A model generated the notes under the pieces. It was not told where the DNA came from. It worked only from the letters and a program-made list of their open reading frames with translations, and searched no databases. 64,000 nt of DNA from Ephydatia muelleri (Eukaryota; Porifera; Demospongiae; Spongillida; Spongillidae): NCBI GenBank assembly GCA_013339895.1, contig JABACO010000108.1, positions 1 through 64,000 on the forward strand, given 5' to 3'. Positions 41,318 through 53,309 of this stretch are shown here, piece after piece. Both the position numbers and the translations under genes were made by a program. The stretch's first letter is position 1. Each line of letters begins with the position of its first letter.

Positions 41318-43893
41318 CTTAATCCCGCCAAAAAAAACAAAATATGTATATATTTTTAACTTGTACATGTATATTTCACGTGCATGTTAAATGTTCTGTA
41401 CTGTGCACGATGTTACAGTGTTCAATATTTTAAGTACATTACATTACAAAGCAGCCTTAGTCCAACAGCAAGTTGGAAGATCACAAATTTGGAATTTCCA
41501 AATGATTATCTTTGGACTTGAAGTCAGATTCGCATGGGCATAAATAAGACACAGCTATGCTAGACCTTTGCACAGTGGCAAATGAGTTGTAAGCCATCAT
41601 TCAACTTGCCAGACTATATTTGGATTTATATTTGAGCATTCACACAATGTAAATTTAAATGTCAGTCCTCCTTTGCTTGCAGGGGGAGTTCTTGTGCACA
41701 GTAACTAAATAAGCTTGGTTTATACGGTGTGCGTTATTAAAGCTGAAAATAAATTGAACAATATCACATAACTTCTGCGCTACTCGCTAGAGGGGGCACA
41801 CCCCTCCTGATTTCCAAGTATATGTTAAATCCTGCAAATGCCCCTGGTTTGTTTAATTACGCCATTTACAATGAATGTTCATAATTCAGACTTACCTAAT
41901 TTATTAATAATTTAAAGGTACATGTATAAACACTGCCAAATTAATATTAATATTAGTATCAATGAATTCGGTTTTGGAGTTATTAAATGTTGATATGTTT
42001 GATTATACAATGTACCTGATATTGGAGGGTTTTAATTAAGCATTAAAATAGTATTTCTCCTCCATGTCCTGGTTTACCATTAGTAAGTTAACAATTTGGT
42101 AAATTTATAACTATTTTTAAAAATAAGTCCATCCTACTCAACAAGATCTATGGTCAGTTGAACCTCAACCTTGTCTGTGCCAATGCTATGGCCATCCTCT
42201 CTAGGATACAACATAGAGCTGAATATTGTATTTATTAATTGTATAATCTGTGTTGTAAACCTATAAAATATTCATAACAATCAAGAGTTAGTAACTCTCA
42301 TATAGAATTTGACCCCGATTATGAAGTCATTAAAAAACGGGACCCGCTTATAACGGGACTCTTATCAATCGGATAGCTTAGCTTTTTGTCATCGTCGAAC
42401 AAGCAGTCCAAAACGAGCAGTTTCGCGTTTGTTTGATGTCATAAAACCGCGTGGTTGTGGAGAACAAAACGTTTGTTTAAACTCGTACCCAGTCCCACCG
42501 TATTTCTCATTGTTGTTGTTGTTGTTCTTCTTGACCACGCATAACTCGAGATAAAATCACACCAATAGCTTCAGAATTCATTGGCATTCACGCTTCAGTG
42601 GTCAAAATGTATCGAGGTTATATTGTATATATCGGTGGTAAGTACACTACATGTACATGTAATCCAATGTGAACGGTCTGGGCACTACACCTATTAGTGG
42701 TAATTAACCTAGTGAAATTGTGGCACGTATCCGGTGGTTTGGGCACTACCACTATTTACTCGAGCCAGAACTAACCGGTGAAGTTTTCACTGGAACCTCG
42801 AGCCTAAACTTTAAAGAGACAACGATACAACGAACATTCAGCGACCATGAAGAGTGCAGAACATCGGGACGATTCCATCGCTTCTCCTTCTGCGAAAAGA
42901 ATGCGATTCCAAGAACGCACGACCGACAGCCAAACATGCTGCTGGAAAAATGCTACCGCAGGGGTAATAGGCTTGGGTTTGATGTACATCAGTCAATTAT
43001 GGTCTCCCCCACACCCCCTAGTGCGGGGCACAGAACTGACGGGCATTTGGACGGGGATTGACTAGGATTTTTGCCCCAGGGGAATTATTCATGATGTCGC
43101 ATGGCGCAAGAAATTTTATGCGGGCGTCTCTTCTGCTGCTCCACATAGTATGTGGGGGATTTGAATGGCTAGAATGCCCAAGGGGTTGGGGATTTGAAAA
43201 CCGCAATCTTCAAATCCCCACCTTCGCCCCATCTGTGGGGCCGGGACTGGAGTGGGAGACCATTGATAGGTGCATAAACTATAGCAGTAGAGGTCAGAGT
43301 ACGTGGGAAAACCTGTTAACCTTGCCCTGTCATCATTATATAAGAGGTCTGCCCAGGTCAATTAACAGTTTTAACATGGCTTCTATTAATACATGTACAT
43401 GTACATGTAGGTATTTTGTAGATACATGATTTTATGAGTAATTGTAATTTCATTGCATGTGTTCATTTTCTGTACCTTTTAGCTTCTCCCTGTATGAACC
43501 AAACAAAGCATACTGAGGGAAGATAAAGGTAGCCTAATTGCATTCTGTTAAATGGGCTAAATGATGCCTTGTTCACAATCCACCCATGGTTAGCACAAAA
43601 GGTCAGCTGTTTGTGAAGTAAGTGCAGGTGCATTGCTTAAGAAGGCTGCGTAGCAAAAAATAGGTGAATTTCTACATGATATTCGTGCTATTGATGCAAT
43701 CAAAATCACAAAACCTTTCTTTTGTGATGCTTCTTACAACCACATAGGGAAGCTTGGTACCCTAATGGTAGGTGTGTGTAATGGCAAACAAGATACCTGC
43801 ATACCCTTATGTACCCTACTACTACTACCCCTACCCCTCCCAATACCTACCACTACCCTTACTATTACCCCTACTCCTCCCCTTACCTACCAC

Positions 43894-44059
43894 CATGGGC
43901 GCCCCCAGCATTTCTGGAAGGGTGGGGCCAGGATAGGGTAAGGGGGTGCCATTTGACAGCCAAATATTACTATGGGGGTGTTGTATGCATTAGGCCGATT
44001 CAGCGGGGGGGGGGGGGGGGGAAAGGGGGAGGGCATGGCCCCCCTTGGGGGCGCCCATG
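43894..44059. mobile_element. MITE-like 166-bp element (left arm)
   Basis: The ends CATGGGCGCCCCC (43894-43906) and GGGGGCGCCCATG (44047-44059) are perfect 13-bp inverted repeats. ACCTAC occurs just outside both ends, a possible 6-bp target duplication, though the flanking DNA is itself a CCTAC-rich repeat. The interior contains a long G run. It is mirrored at 60985-61152. Confidence 0.55.
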
Positions 44060-44532
44060 ACCTACTCTCTACCCCTACTCCTCCCTTTACCCCTTTACCT
44101 ACTACTACCTCTATCCTCCCCTTACCTACTATTCCCCTGGTGCGTGGAGTGAGGTGACCTCAATGGTCACATGTGTAATGATGAGGAATTCACTGATACA
44201 CTACTGTCATAGTATGAAACATATCTACATGGATACTGTTCACAAGTTGAGTTGACACAGATCTCTTTAATTTACATAACACTGTAATAAAGGAAGAGAT
44301 GGTGGACACTCCTGTTGCTGTCATGAGTATCAAGAGAGCCAGAGAGAGTAAATTAACTACATGTAATACTGAGTATAACATTGTTTATGTACATGTTGGT
44401 CTAGTGTATTGACGGTGGTCTTTACAACAAACAATCCTCATGCAGCACTCAACATGTGTGCTATTAAGCACAAGCCATTAAAACCCCCAACACCTACATG
44501 ATGATGGGAAAGGCTGAAGGCCTGTGCACTAA

Positions 44533-44692
44533 CATCAGGTGACCCACTTTAAGCATCAGGTGACCCACTTAAAGCATTGATCAGGTGACCCACTTAAAGC
44601 ATCACATGACCCACTTAAAGCATCAGGTGACCCACTTAAAGCATTGATCAGGTGACCCACTTAAAGCATCAGGTGATCCACTTAAATCATTG
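44533..44692. repeat. ~21-27-bp tandem repeat (left arm)
   Basis: About seven copies of TCAGGTGACCCACTTAAAGCA, some with an extra TTGA before the next unit. It lies immediately downstream of the last visible MMS19-like exon and is mirrored at 60355-60513. Confidence 0.95.
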
Positions 44693-44712
44693 GGCGCGCA
44701 CACACCACTGAC

Positions 44713-46736
44713 CTTAAACACAAGGTCTTGAGCACGGATGTGGCCCCTCATAGCTAGGGCCTTTGCTAGCTTTTATTAGGAGAGGGAACACAGATGTAGC
44801 AGGCACCAATACATCACTGACTTACCCACATCGCCATGGAGATGGCATTAGCCTTCACAACAAGGTCAGGTGAGCCGACACAGCTCCAAATCGAAGCCAT
44901 ATCTCTACTCAATACCTCTTCAAGCACCTTGCCTGTGGGGGAGGGGCAGGGGGAGGGGCACCAGACAAGCTTAAAAGCCTGTGTCCCATTTGAAGGCACG
45001 CTCATTACCGGCGGCCATCTTGTTGATGCAGGAGGCATAGCACATGGCTGCATGGTGGCTGGTAGGAGGGTGTGCACACACACAGGCCAGCTGACATAGC
45101 CGTGGTAGCAGTGGTATGTAGGGCACCAGGTCCTGGGCCATCGTTAACAAAAGCCATACACAGGAAAACAAACATAACCCTGAGAACCCTCTAGGGAGAC
45201 CCCCTTATGCAGCTGACCACACCCCTTATGTAGCTGACCCCACCCCTTATGTAGCTGACCCCACCCCTTATACAGCTGACCACACCCTTATGTAGCTGAC
45301 CACACCTCTTATGTAGCTGACCCCACCCCTTATACAGCTGACCACACCCTTATGTAGCTGACCACACTCCTTATATAGCTGACCCCACCCCCTTATATAG
45401 CTGACCACACCCCCTTATATAGCTGACCCCACCCCTTATACATATAGCTTACCTGGGGACTAAGAGAACAAAGAGATGTTGACCACCAGCTGGGTCTGGG
45501 GAGGAGGACCTGATGGCTAGTGTGTGTGTGTGTGTGTGGAGGGGTGTGGTCAGGTGGAGTGTGGGAGCATAGTGGAATGTTTGGACACACGTTCTGTGAG
45601 AAGGACATACCTCTAATGGCGTGCAGCGTGACTGAGGTACTGCAAACATATTTACAATGGTGTCAACTAGACCTCTGGAAAGACTGCAAGGAAATGAGCA
45701 CAAATACAAGCAGACAGTTACAGGTGTAAAGGTCATTTCGGTGCATAGTGGCATTTGTAGGGCTGCTGTGTTACTATGGGGATAGTGTGGGTGTGGTTGT
45801 GGTGTGCTTTACCTGGAGTCTACAGCTCTTGTGACAGCTCTCACAATGGCTGCCACATGGCCAACGGTCTCCTCTCCTGTTAGTGGTGGGTCTAAGGAGA
45901 GTGCATTGGGGAGGGACAGTGATGGGGAGGAGGGAGCAAGGGGTAGTGATGGGGTGGAGGGAGGGAGGGGTAGTGATGGGTGTGGAGGGAGAGAGGAGGG
46001 AGAGGGGCAGTGATGGGGGTAGAGGGAGGAGAAGCAATATCTCACCAGCACAGACTGTGAGCTGAAGCAACCCTGGTAGCAGTAGACAAGAGAAGAGGGT
46101 GGGAGGAAGGATCTCTGCAGACCTCTGAGGATAGGGAGGGATGAAATGAGAGATGGTATGTGGTGGTGTGTGTGTGGGTGGGTGTGTGTGGTGGTGTGTG
46201 TGGTGTGTGTGTGGTGTGTGTGTGTGTGGTGTGTGTGTGTGTGGGTGTGTGTGTGTGGTGTGGTGGTGTGATGTGGTGTGGGTGTGTGTGTGGTGTGTGT
46301 GGTGTGTGTGGGTGTGGTGTGTGTGGGGTGTGTGGTGTGGGTGTGTTTGGGTGTGTGTGTGGTGTGTGTGTGTGTGTGGTGTGTGTTGGTGTGTGGTGTG
46401 GGGTGTGTGTGTGTGTGTGGTGGGTGTGTGGGTGTGATGGGGGTGTGGTGGGTGTGGGATGGGTGTGGTGTGGGTGGTGTGGTGTAGTGTGGTGGTGTGT
46501 GTGGTGTGTGTGGGGTGTGGGTGTGGTGTGTGTGTGTGTGTGGTGTGTGTGTGGAGTGTGTGTATGGTGGTGTGTGGTGTGTGTGTGTGTGGTGTGTGTG
46601 TGTGTGTGTGGTGTGTGTGTGTGTGTGGTGTGTGTGTGTATGTGTGGTGTGTGTGTGGTGTGTGTGTGGTGGTGTGTGTGTGTGTGGTGTGTGTGTATGT
46701 GTGGTGTGTGTGTGGTGTTGTGTGTGGTGTGTGTGT

Positions 46737-46775
<39 letters not shown>

Positions 46776-49700
46776 TACATATGTATGCGGCAGTCTTGGA
46801 CCATGATGCATTTTTGAATAGGAATTTGCATGCTTTTAAATGTTCGTACATCTCCCACAAGGTGGTGATTTATGACATGTTGCTGTGAGTAGTTTCACAA
46901 TGACAGAGTTGAAAGTGGAGGTGGAGGTCAAACAGAAAGTAACTTTGCTAATGGTCCTGTGACTGTGTTCATGGGATGCTTAACCTGTTACGTTCTGCGT
47001 TCTGCTGTACAACTTTAGGCCGGGATATGGGTAAAAGTAAACCATTCAGTAAAATACTGAACTTTTGAGGTTCAAGCTGCCTGCCCATATATGCCAACCT
47101 CAAGGCTACTAAAAGTGTATTCACAACTGATAATCATTGGGCAGTGGTCAAGCAATGGAACTAGATATGACAGTTGGCGCACATTCCACAAAGTGTACAG
47201 GTGTTAGTGACTCCATAATCCCCAGGGAGGGAGAGATGTCCCAGGGAGAGATCCCACCTCCCTCACAGCACCACACAGGTACACTCACCCTCCACCACCT
47301 CCCTCACAGCACCACACAGGTACACTCACCCTCCACCACCTCCCTCACAGCACCACACAGGTTCGCTGCACTTTGGAGGGTTTGAGGCTTCTCCAATGCT
47401 GCCAAAAGGCTGGGTACTATGGCAACCAACACCTCTTGTTGGTGGGAGAGTACAGCTAGCAATGACATGGCTCCTTCCACAGCTGTGTGTGTGTGTGTGG
47501 GGGGGTGTATGTGTGTGTGTGTATGTGTGTGTGTGTGCAGCACATTTGTGTGCATGTAGTGGAAGAGAAATTTTCAGCAGAGCCTAAAAACACATTTATG
47601 ACAAGACACCCTCCATACACCCAGACTTAACCACCCTCCACACACACACACACTTAACCCCTCCACACACCCACACCTCCTAACATTATTTCTGCTCACC
47701 ACACCAGACACCCAACACCTCTATAAACATCTTGTGGTCTACAGGGTGTGGCTTCTGTGTACCTTTGTAGATGTCTATCCCCATCAGCAGAGGGGACACC
47801 AGAGCCATTACAACATTAGCGTCCAGACGCTTCACCACCAACCTGAGCACACCTCTGGCTTCACCCCTGTGAGGAAGCAAGCATTAGGACACGCCCACTT
47901 CTCCTCCCCATTCCTCTCTGCTCTCACCAGCCCAATGACACATGCCTACGTTGTATAACAGTGTTCCCCATGTTCCCTCTGTCAGCCACACCCCCTTTGT
48001 ACACAACCCTTAACCTATAGCATACACAATTGAAACCCATCCTCCCCCCCACACTTCACCCCCTCCCCTTCCCACACCTCCATCCCCTCCCTTCCCACAC
48101 CTCCATCACACTCCCCTTCCCACACCTCCATCACTCAAGGCATGGTGACAGACTGGTGAATATCAGTTACATACCCAAACATGGCCCCACAAAGCTCACA
48201 TAACGTGAATCTCCTCATACTAGCAGAGATCAATGGACTACCATACATGTACTGGCTAACAAGGCCAACATTTCAACCTCCTCCTCATACACACACAAAA
48301 CACACATCACCCCCCCGACACACACCACCGCCCCGACACACACACGCCCCCGACACACACACCACCGCCCCGACACACCACCGCCCAACACACACAACTC
48401 CCCGACACACACACGCCCCCACACAGCACCGCCCCCCACACACACCACCCCCCGATACACCACCGCCCCGACACACACACCACCCGACACACACCACGCC
48501 CGAGACACCACCTCCCCGAACACACACCACCTCCCCGACACACACCACCTCCCCTACACACACCACCTCCCCTACACACACCACCTCCCCCTACACACAC
48601 CACCTCCCCTACACACCACCTCCCCTACACACCACCTCCCCTACACACACACAACTTGCTCTGTTATGGGGCCATTGGCAGTTAAAAACAAACCAGTGTT
48701 ATTGGAATGTTAGGAATTTATGCTGACATGTAAAGGTGACCATAACCGAAATTACATAACATGAGGTTCACTCCATGATCAAGCACCCTCCCAGAGGCCT
48801 TATGCCCTTCCATTGCTGGTATAGGCATACTACATTAGGCCACCCTGCTGTTGTCAAGGGCAACCATGCTGTTGTCAAGGGCCACCCTGCTGTTGTCAAG
48901 GGCCACCATAGGGTACCATTCATCATTACAAGGTAGCCCATGTTTAGGAGCTCTATAGCAATATACAATGCTTCCTCTTGCCCATCCCCATGGCCCCTCA
49001 CACCCGTCCCCATGGCCCCCTCACACCCATCCCCATGGCCCTCACACCCATCCCCATGGCCCCCTCACACCCATCCCCATGGCCCCTCACACCCATCCCC
49101 ATGGCCCCTCACACCCATCCCCATGGCCCCCTCACACCCATCCCCATGGCCCTTCCCTTCCCTTCATACCATAACACTTCGCCCTTTTTCACACATATGC
49201 ATGTCTCCATGGTGACCAGGTGATACCTCCACACGCACCCAAATATGGCACCCACAAATGCATGAATCTTCTAAGTAAGCACCTCTAACAAAATGTACCA
49301 ACTCCCATCTACACCTCCTCCCCACACTACCACCTACACCATCACATAGGCACAAATAACACCATTACACCATGACCACACCCCTCACCTCAGCTGTGGA
49401 TCGCTGCTGTTCACAGCTAGCTCGTACGCACACTGAACACAGGCCTGCAGCTATGGAGTCCATTGGACATGTATGAGATGGCAGAGCTGCCCCATCAGAA
49501 CACACACACCCTACCTCCGGTCCTGACAGCATAGAAAACACACATGCGGCCAGTCTCAAGGCTGGTGCCTTCAACTCCAATTGGTCCCCACCCAAAGCAG
49601 ACAGCAAGGTGTGCAGTAACATGTCCTTATATGGCTCCAGAGAGCTGGCCACTGCAGAGAAGGGGGTGGAGTCAGAGGGGCGTGGCTACACAGTGGGAGC

Positions 49701-51041
49701 CGAGGGGCGGGGCTACACCACGTGTGGGTGGCTGGAGAGGAGGGAGGGCGTGGCACCATACCTTACTGGTTGCCAAACTGTTGTGCCACTCCAGCAAAGC
49801 TGGTGACCATCTCCACGAGGACCCTCCTGTGGGCAGGCTGGCTCTGGGAGAGGCGCTGTACCAGCACGGGCACCACCTCACGCACCACTAGCACGCAGGC
49901 GGGGTCAGCTGCCATGGCGACCGCGAGTAACAGCTGACACGAGGAGAACATTAGTTTTAACTCCGACTCCACTATGTTTCTCTTGAGGTCTGGGGAAGGG
50001 GGGAGACCACACCCACTAATGCCCCCCACCCTGAGCAATGTTCCGCGAGGGCCTACCTCTTAGGCACAGTGCTCTGAGCTGGCTGGGTCTGGGGCTGAGA
50101 GGGGAGCACAAGCCCCTGGTGATGGCCCTAATGGCCTCCAAACCTGCAGCCTGGCCACACCAAGGGTGGTGACCTCACCACACACTAAGCGGGCCAACAC
50201 ACCTCTCCTTGCAGCTGGCAGGTGGACAGCACCTCTCGGATATCATGCAACTTTCTCATATATGGTTGTCTTCATATGGGAAGACATTTGACCATTTAAT
50301 AACCTTAATGGTTTAGGAGATAAACTTTGAAATGTTTTTCTTGAACCGCACTTCAGTTTGCACAGCAAAACGATCGATACCAAATGGACTGGGACAAAGT
50401 GTCAAGTTTGGTTGGGGAGACAACAGGAAAGTCTGGAAGCAAGTAATTCTTGTCGTAATATGTGCTACTCTGCAATTATGTGAACATAGTTGCATCAAAT
50501 CCATAAAGTAGTATAAAACTGATATTGTATCAAGAAGGTTTTTTTTTTTTTTAACCAGTGTCGACACAATATTAAAAGTTACGGATAACCCTTGAGAATC
50601 TGAGCCATTTTGAGTTGATTTAACTGTAAGAACGGCTACATAAGTCATAACATTCCAACCACAGCAGTCTAAACTACAGTGTTCATCAGTATGTTAGTGT
50701 AAACAGTTTACATTTTAGTTTGATTGCTGCAACTCAAAATGGCTGCCACACATCAAACCATTTCAGGTTCTCATGGGTTATTTGTAATCTTCACTAAGTG
50801 GGGTTAAAGATAAAACATTTCAAAGTTAATTATTTTAAAGCAATGCATATCTCCTAAAACCATTAAGGTTATTAAAGTAAATATGTCTTCTCATGTGAAG
50901 ACAACCATATGGGAAATCTGAGAGGTGCTGTCCATCTGCTGGTTCAAAGGAGGTGTATTGGCCTGAGCTGCCCTTACCTGTATGACCTTGTCGTGTGAAC
51001 GAAGTACCTACACGTGTGCACACCACACACACACACACACA

Positions 51042-51084
<43 letters not shown>

Positions 51085-51744
51085 ACTGCCTGCACAAGTA
51101 CCTTCATCTCTCCTCTACTTACCTCTTTCCTGATGGAGGGCCACAGCTGCTCAATATGAGGGGCTAGCCCCGCCTCCCCAAAGACACTCCCCCCAGCTGC
51201 CTGCCAGTACATGGTGTGTGCAGGTACACTCAGTAGAGGGGTACTCCGCATTCCAATGCCAACATCCCACAATCCCATACCATAACCCCATGCCAAATAC
51301 CCCATACTCCCATACCATAACACCATGCCAAATACCCCATACTCCCATACCAGTGTGAGAAGAGCATCCACTTTAGCAGTATGGAGGTCAGAGGACAACT
51401 TCTCCAGCACCAAGGGAATGCAATACTATAAGGGGCGGGGCACATCAGGGGGCGGGGCACGTATAGGGGCAGGGGAGAGTGCTGACTTGTGCAAAGGAAG
51501 GTGTGGCAGTGAGGCATCTTCGTAACCCTCCAACCCAGAGAAGGGATCATTAGGAGGCTGTTTGGGAGGTGTGGTTAGGGACAGAGGGTTGTGGTTATGG
51601 ACAGAGAGTGTGGTATGGACAGAGGGTGTGGTTAGGGAGAGAGGGTGTGGTTAGGGAGAGAGGGTTGTGGTTAAGTACTCACAGGGACAAAGTCAATGGG
51701 AAAGTAGCAAGCAACGACTTCAAACAGGTCCTCTGTGAGAACAC
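44713..51744 (-). CDS. MMS19: MMS19-like HEAT-repeat protein (left-arm copy), partial
   Basis: Exons from 5' to 3': 51744-51683, 51557-51351, 51243-51123, 51007-50978, 50150-50057, 49989-49767, 49651-49515, 49444-49389, 47866-47763, 47482-47330, 46124-46046, 45891-45813, 45683-45611, 45495-45453, 45132-45009, 44932-44826 and 44765-44713, about 580 codons. Matches to animal MMS19 in order: EVVACYFPIDFVP, IPLVLEKLSSDLHTAKVDAL, EQLWPSIRKE, QAAGLEAIRAITRGL, ELKLMFSSCQLLL, RRVLVEMVTSFAG, YKDMLLHTLLSALGG, AAMCYASCINKMAAG and TKALAMRGHI. MMS19 is the HEAT-repeat platform of the cytosolic iron-sulfur targeting complex, delivering clusters to DNA polymerases and helicases. The first ~180 residues would lie in the gap. 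The C-terminal ~200 residues, the part that docks the other targeting subunits, were not found. Introns are packed with minisatellites. This copy keeps frame in places where the right-arm copy does not. Confidence 0.88.
45184..45446. repeat. ~22-bp tandem repeat in an MMS19-like intron (left arm)
   Basis: About a dozen copies of CCCCTTATGTAGCTGACCACA, with TATACAG and TATATAG variants. Mirrored at 59600-59845. Confidence 0.95.
46155..46780. repeat. TGTGTGGTG low-complexity tract (left arm)
   Basis: About 625 bp made of GT with interspersed GGTG. The mirrored tract (58311-58890) is about 50 bp shorter. The long Thr/His/Pro and Cys/Val frames spanning it are artefacts. Confidence 0.95.
47270..47360. 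repeat. 41-bp tandem duplication of an exon-intron boundary (left arm)
   Basis: The sequence around CACCTCCCTCACAGCACCACACAGGTACACTCACC recurs about three times with a ~41-bp period. The first copy overlaps the 3' end of the exon 47482-47330, so the splice donor itself is triplicated. Mirrored near 57730-57830. Confidence 0.85.
48290..48655. repeat. ACACACCACCTCCCCT minisatellite (left arm)
   Basis: Irregular 16-20-bp units of CA plus CCNCC. The mirrored tract 56400-56775 differs clearly in unit sequence and order (GGGGAGGTGGTGTGTGTA), so this is the most divergent stretch between the arms. Confidence 0.9.
48830..48908. repeat. 21-bp tandem repeat, 3-4 copies (left arm)
   Basis: Unit GTTGTCAAGGGCCACCCTGCT with CAACCATGCT variants. 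Mirrored at ~56140-56217. Confidence 0.9.
48975..49155. repeat. ~22-bp tandem repeat CCCCATGGCCCCTCACACCCAT (left arm)
   Basis: About eight copies with one-base length variation. Mirrored at ~55905-56075. Confidence 0.95.
50200..50970. mobile_element. Foldback insertion in an MMS19-like intron (left arm)
   Basis: Inverted ends are visible. GGTGGACAGCACCTCTCGGATAT with ATGGTTGTCTTCATATG on one side is mirrored by GAAGACAACCATATGGG and TGAGAGGTGCTGTCCATCTG on the other. The inner AACCTTAATGGTTTAGGAG is mirrored by CTCCTAAAACCATTAAGGTT. Arms are ~130 bp or more around a ~450-bp AT-richer interior without a transposase. Mirrored at ~54090-54860. Confidence 0.75.
51025..51082. repeat. (AC)n microsatellite (left arm)
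   Basis: AC dinucleotide tract in an MMS19-like intron, directly beside the 30-bp exon. Mirrored at 53975-54032. Confidence 0.95.
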
Positions 51745-51749
51745 CTTGA

Positions 51750-52001
51750 GAGGTAAGGGGGGAGGAGGAAGAGGGAGAGTAGGGAAGGAGAGAAGGAAGA
51801 GGGAGAGTAGAAAAGGGGGAGGAGGAAGAGTTGGGAAGGGGAGGAGGAAGAGTTGGGAAGGGGAGGAGGAAGACAGAGAGTAGGGAAGGGAGGAGGACGA
51901 GGGAGAGTAGGGAAGGGGAGGAGGAAGAGGGAGAGTAGGGAAGGGGAGAAGGAAGAGGGAGAGTAGGAAAGGGGGGAGGAGGAAGAGTTGGGAAGGGGAG
52001 G
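51750..52001. repeat. Purine-rich GGAGGAAGAGGGAGAGTAGG minisatellite at the gap edge
   Basis: Irregular units of GGGGAGGAGGAAGAG and GGGAGAGTAGGGAAG run into the N gap. The pyrimidine mirror starts at 53002. The order of units differs between the two sides. An assembler stopping here on both sides explains the gap position. Confidence 0.95.
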
Positions 52002-53001
52002 NNNNNNNNNNNNNNNNNNNNNNNNNNNNNNNNNNNNNNNNNNNNNNNNNNNNNNNNNNNNNNNNNNNNNNNNNNNNNNNNNNNNNNNNNNNNNNNNNNN
52101 NNNNNNNNNNNNNNNNNNNNNNNNNNNNNNNNNNNNNNNNNNNNNNNNNNNNNNNNNNNNNNNNNNNNNNNNNNNNNNNNNNNNNNNNNNNNNNNNNNNN
52201 NNNNNNNNNNNNNNNNNNNNNNNNNNNNNNNNNNNNNNNNNNNNNNNNNNNNNNNNNNNNNNNNNNNNNNNNNNNNNNNNNNNNNNNNNNNNNNNNNNNN
52301 NNNNNNNNNNNNNNNNNNNNNNNNNNNNNNNNNNNNNNNNNNNNNNNNNNNNNNNNNNNNNNNNNNNNNNNNNNNNNNNNNNNNNNNNNNNNNNNNNNNN
52401 NNNNNNNNNNNNNNNNNNNNNNNNNNNNNNNNNNNNNNNNNNNNNNNNNNNNNNNNNNNNNNNNNNNNNNNNNNNNNNNNNNNNNNNNNNNNNNNNNNNN
52501 NNNNNNNNNNNNNNNNNNNNNNNNNNNNNNNNNNNNNNNNNNNNNNNNNNNNNNNNNNNNNNNNNNNNNNNNNNNNNNNNNNNNNNNNNNNNNNNNNNNN
52601 NNNNNNNNNNNNNNNNNNNNNNNNNNNNNNNNNNNNNNNNNNNNNNNNNNNNNNNNNNNNNNNNNNNNNNNNNNNNNNNNNNNNNNNNNNNNNNNNNNNN
52701 NNNNNNNNNNNNNNNNNNNNNNNNNNNNNNNNNNNNNNNNNNNNNNNNNNNNNNNNNNNNNNNNNNNNNNNNNNNNNNNNNNNNNNNNNNNNNNNNNNNN
52801 NNNNNNNNNNNNNNNNNNNNNNNNNNNNNNNNNNNNNNNNNNNNNNNNNNNNNNNNNNNNNNNNNNNNNNNNNNNNNNNNNNNNNNNNNNNNNNNNNNNN
52901 NNNNNNNNNNNNNNNNNNNNNNNNNNNNNNNNNNNNNNNNNNNNNNNNNNNNNNNNNNNNNNNNNNNNNNNNNNNNNNNNNNNNNNNNNNNNNNNNNNNN
53001 N
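52002..53001. other. Assembly gap of exactly 1,000 N
   Basis: No sequence. The round length indicates a placeholder gap rather than a measured distance. It lies at the symmetry centre of the inverted duplication. Confidence 0.99.
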
Positions 53002-53309
53002 CCTCTCCTCCTCTCCCCTCCCCTTCCACCTTCCTCCTCCCCCCTTTCCTACTCTCCCTCTTCCTTCTCCCTTCCCTACTCTCCCCTCCTCTTCTCTCCT
53101 CCCTACTCTCTCTCCCCTCTTCCTCTCCCCTTCCCTACTCTCCCTCGATCCTCCTCCCCTTACCCTACTCTCTGTCTTCCCTCCTCCATTCCCAACTCTT
53201 TCCTCCTCCCCCTTCCCAACTTCCCTTCCTCCTCCACCTTTTCCTAACTCTCCCTCTTCCTTCTCTCCTTCCCTACTCTCCCCTCTTCCTCCTCCCCCTT
53301 ACTCTCAAG
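53002..53309. repeat. Pyrimidine-rich minisatellite, right side of the gap
   Basis: CCTCCTCTTCCCCTCCCCTTCC-type units, the reverse complement class of 51750-52001. Confidence 0.95.

Larger units (their letters stand above)
41209..44712. other. Interval between ankyrin and MMS19-like genes (left arm)
   Basis: No assigned exon. It contains a poly-G run, an AT-rich stretch, and a GC-richer stretch around 42300-43250. The open frame at 42847-43065 is disrupted by an indel in the right arm, which argues against coding. The missing 3' end of either gene may lie here. Confidence 0.4.
41056..52001 (+). repeat. Left arm of the ~23-kb inverted duplication
   Basis: This arm is the reverse complement of 53002-64000. 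Mirrored coordinates sum to about 105,044-105,056 throughout: the 30-bp exon at 50978-51007 pairs with 54049-54078, and the ankyrin exon at 41110-41208 with 63849-63947. Differences are mostly single-base indels, a few substitutions, and length changes in GT- and G-rich tracts. The outer limit of the duplication is unknown because the right arm is still matching at the window end. Confidence 0.95.

Noticed and set aside
42847..43065. Small open frame MKSAEHRDDS... as a candidate gene
   Set aside because: Present in both arms but its 3' end is shifted by an indel in the right arm, and no similarity is recognised.
45774..46860. Open frames of ~345 codons rich in Thr, His and Pro
   Set aside because: They cross the GT/GGTG tract. 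The C-terminal residues come from MMS19-like exons read through introns.
51671..53247. Open frames of >400 codons across the gap
   Set aside because: They consist of undetermined residues from 1,000 N plus purine/pyrimidine repeats.
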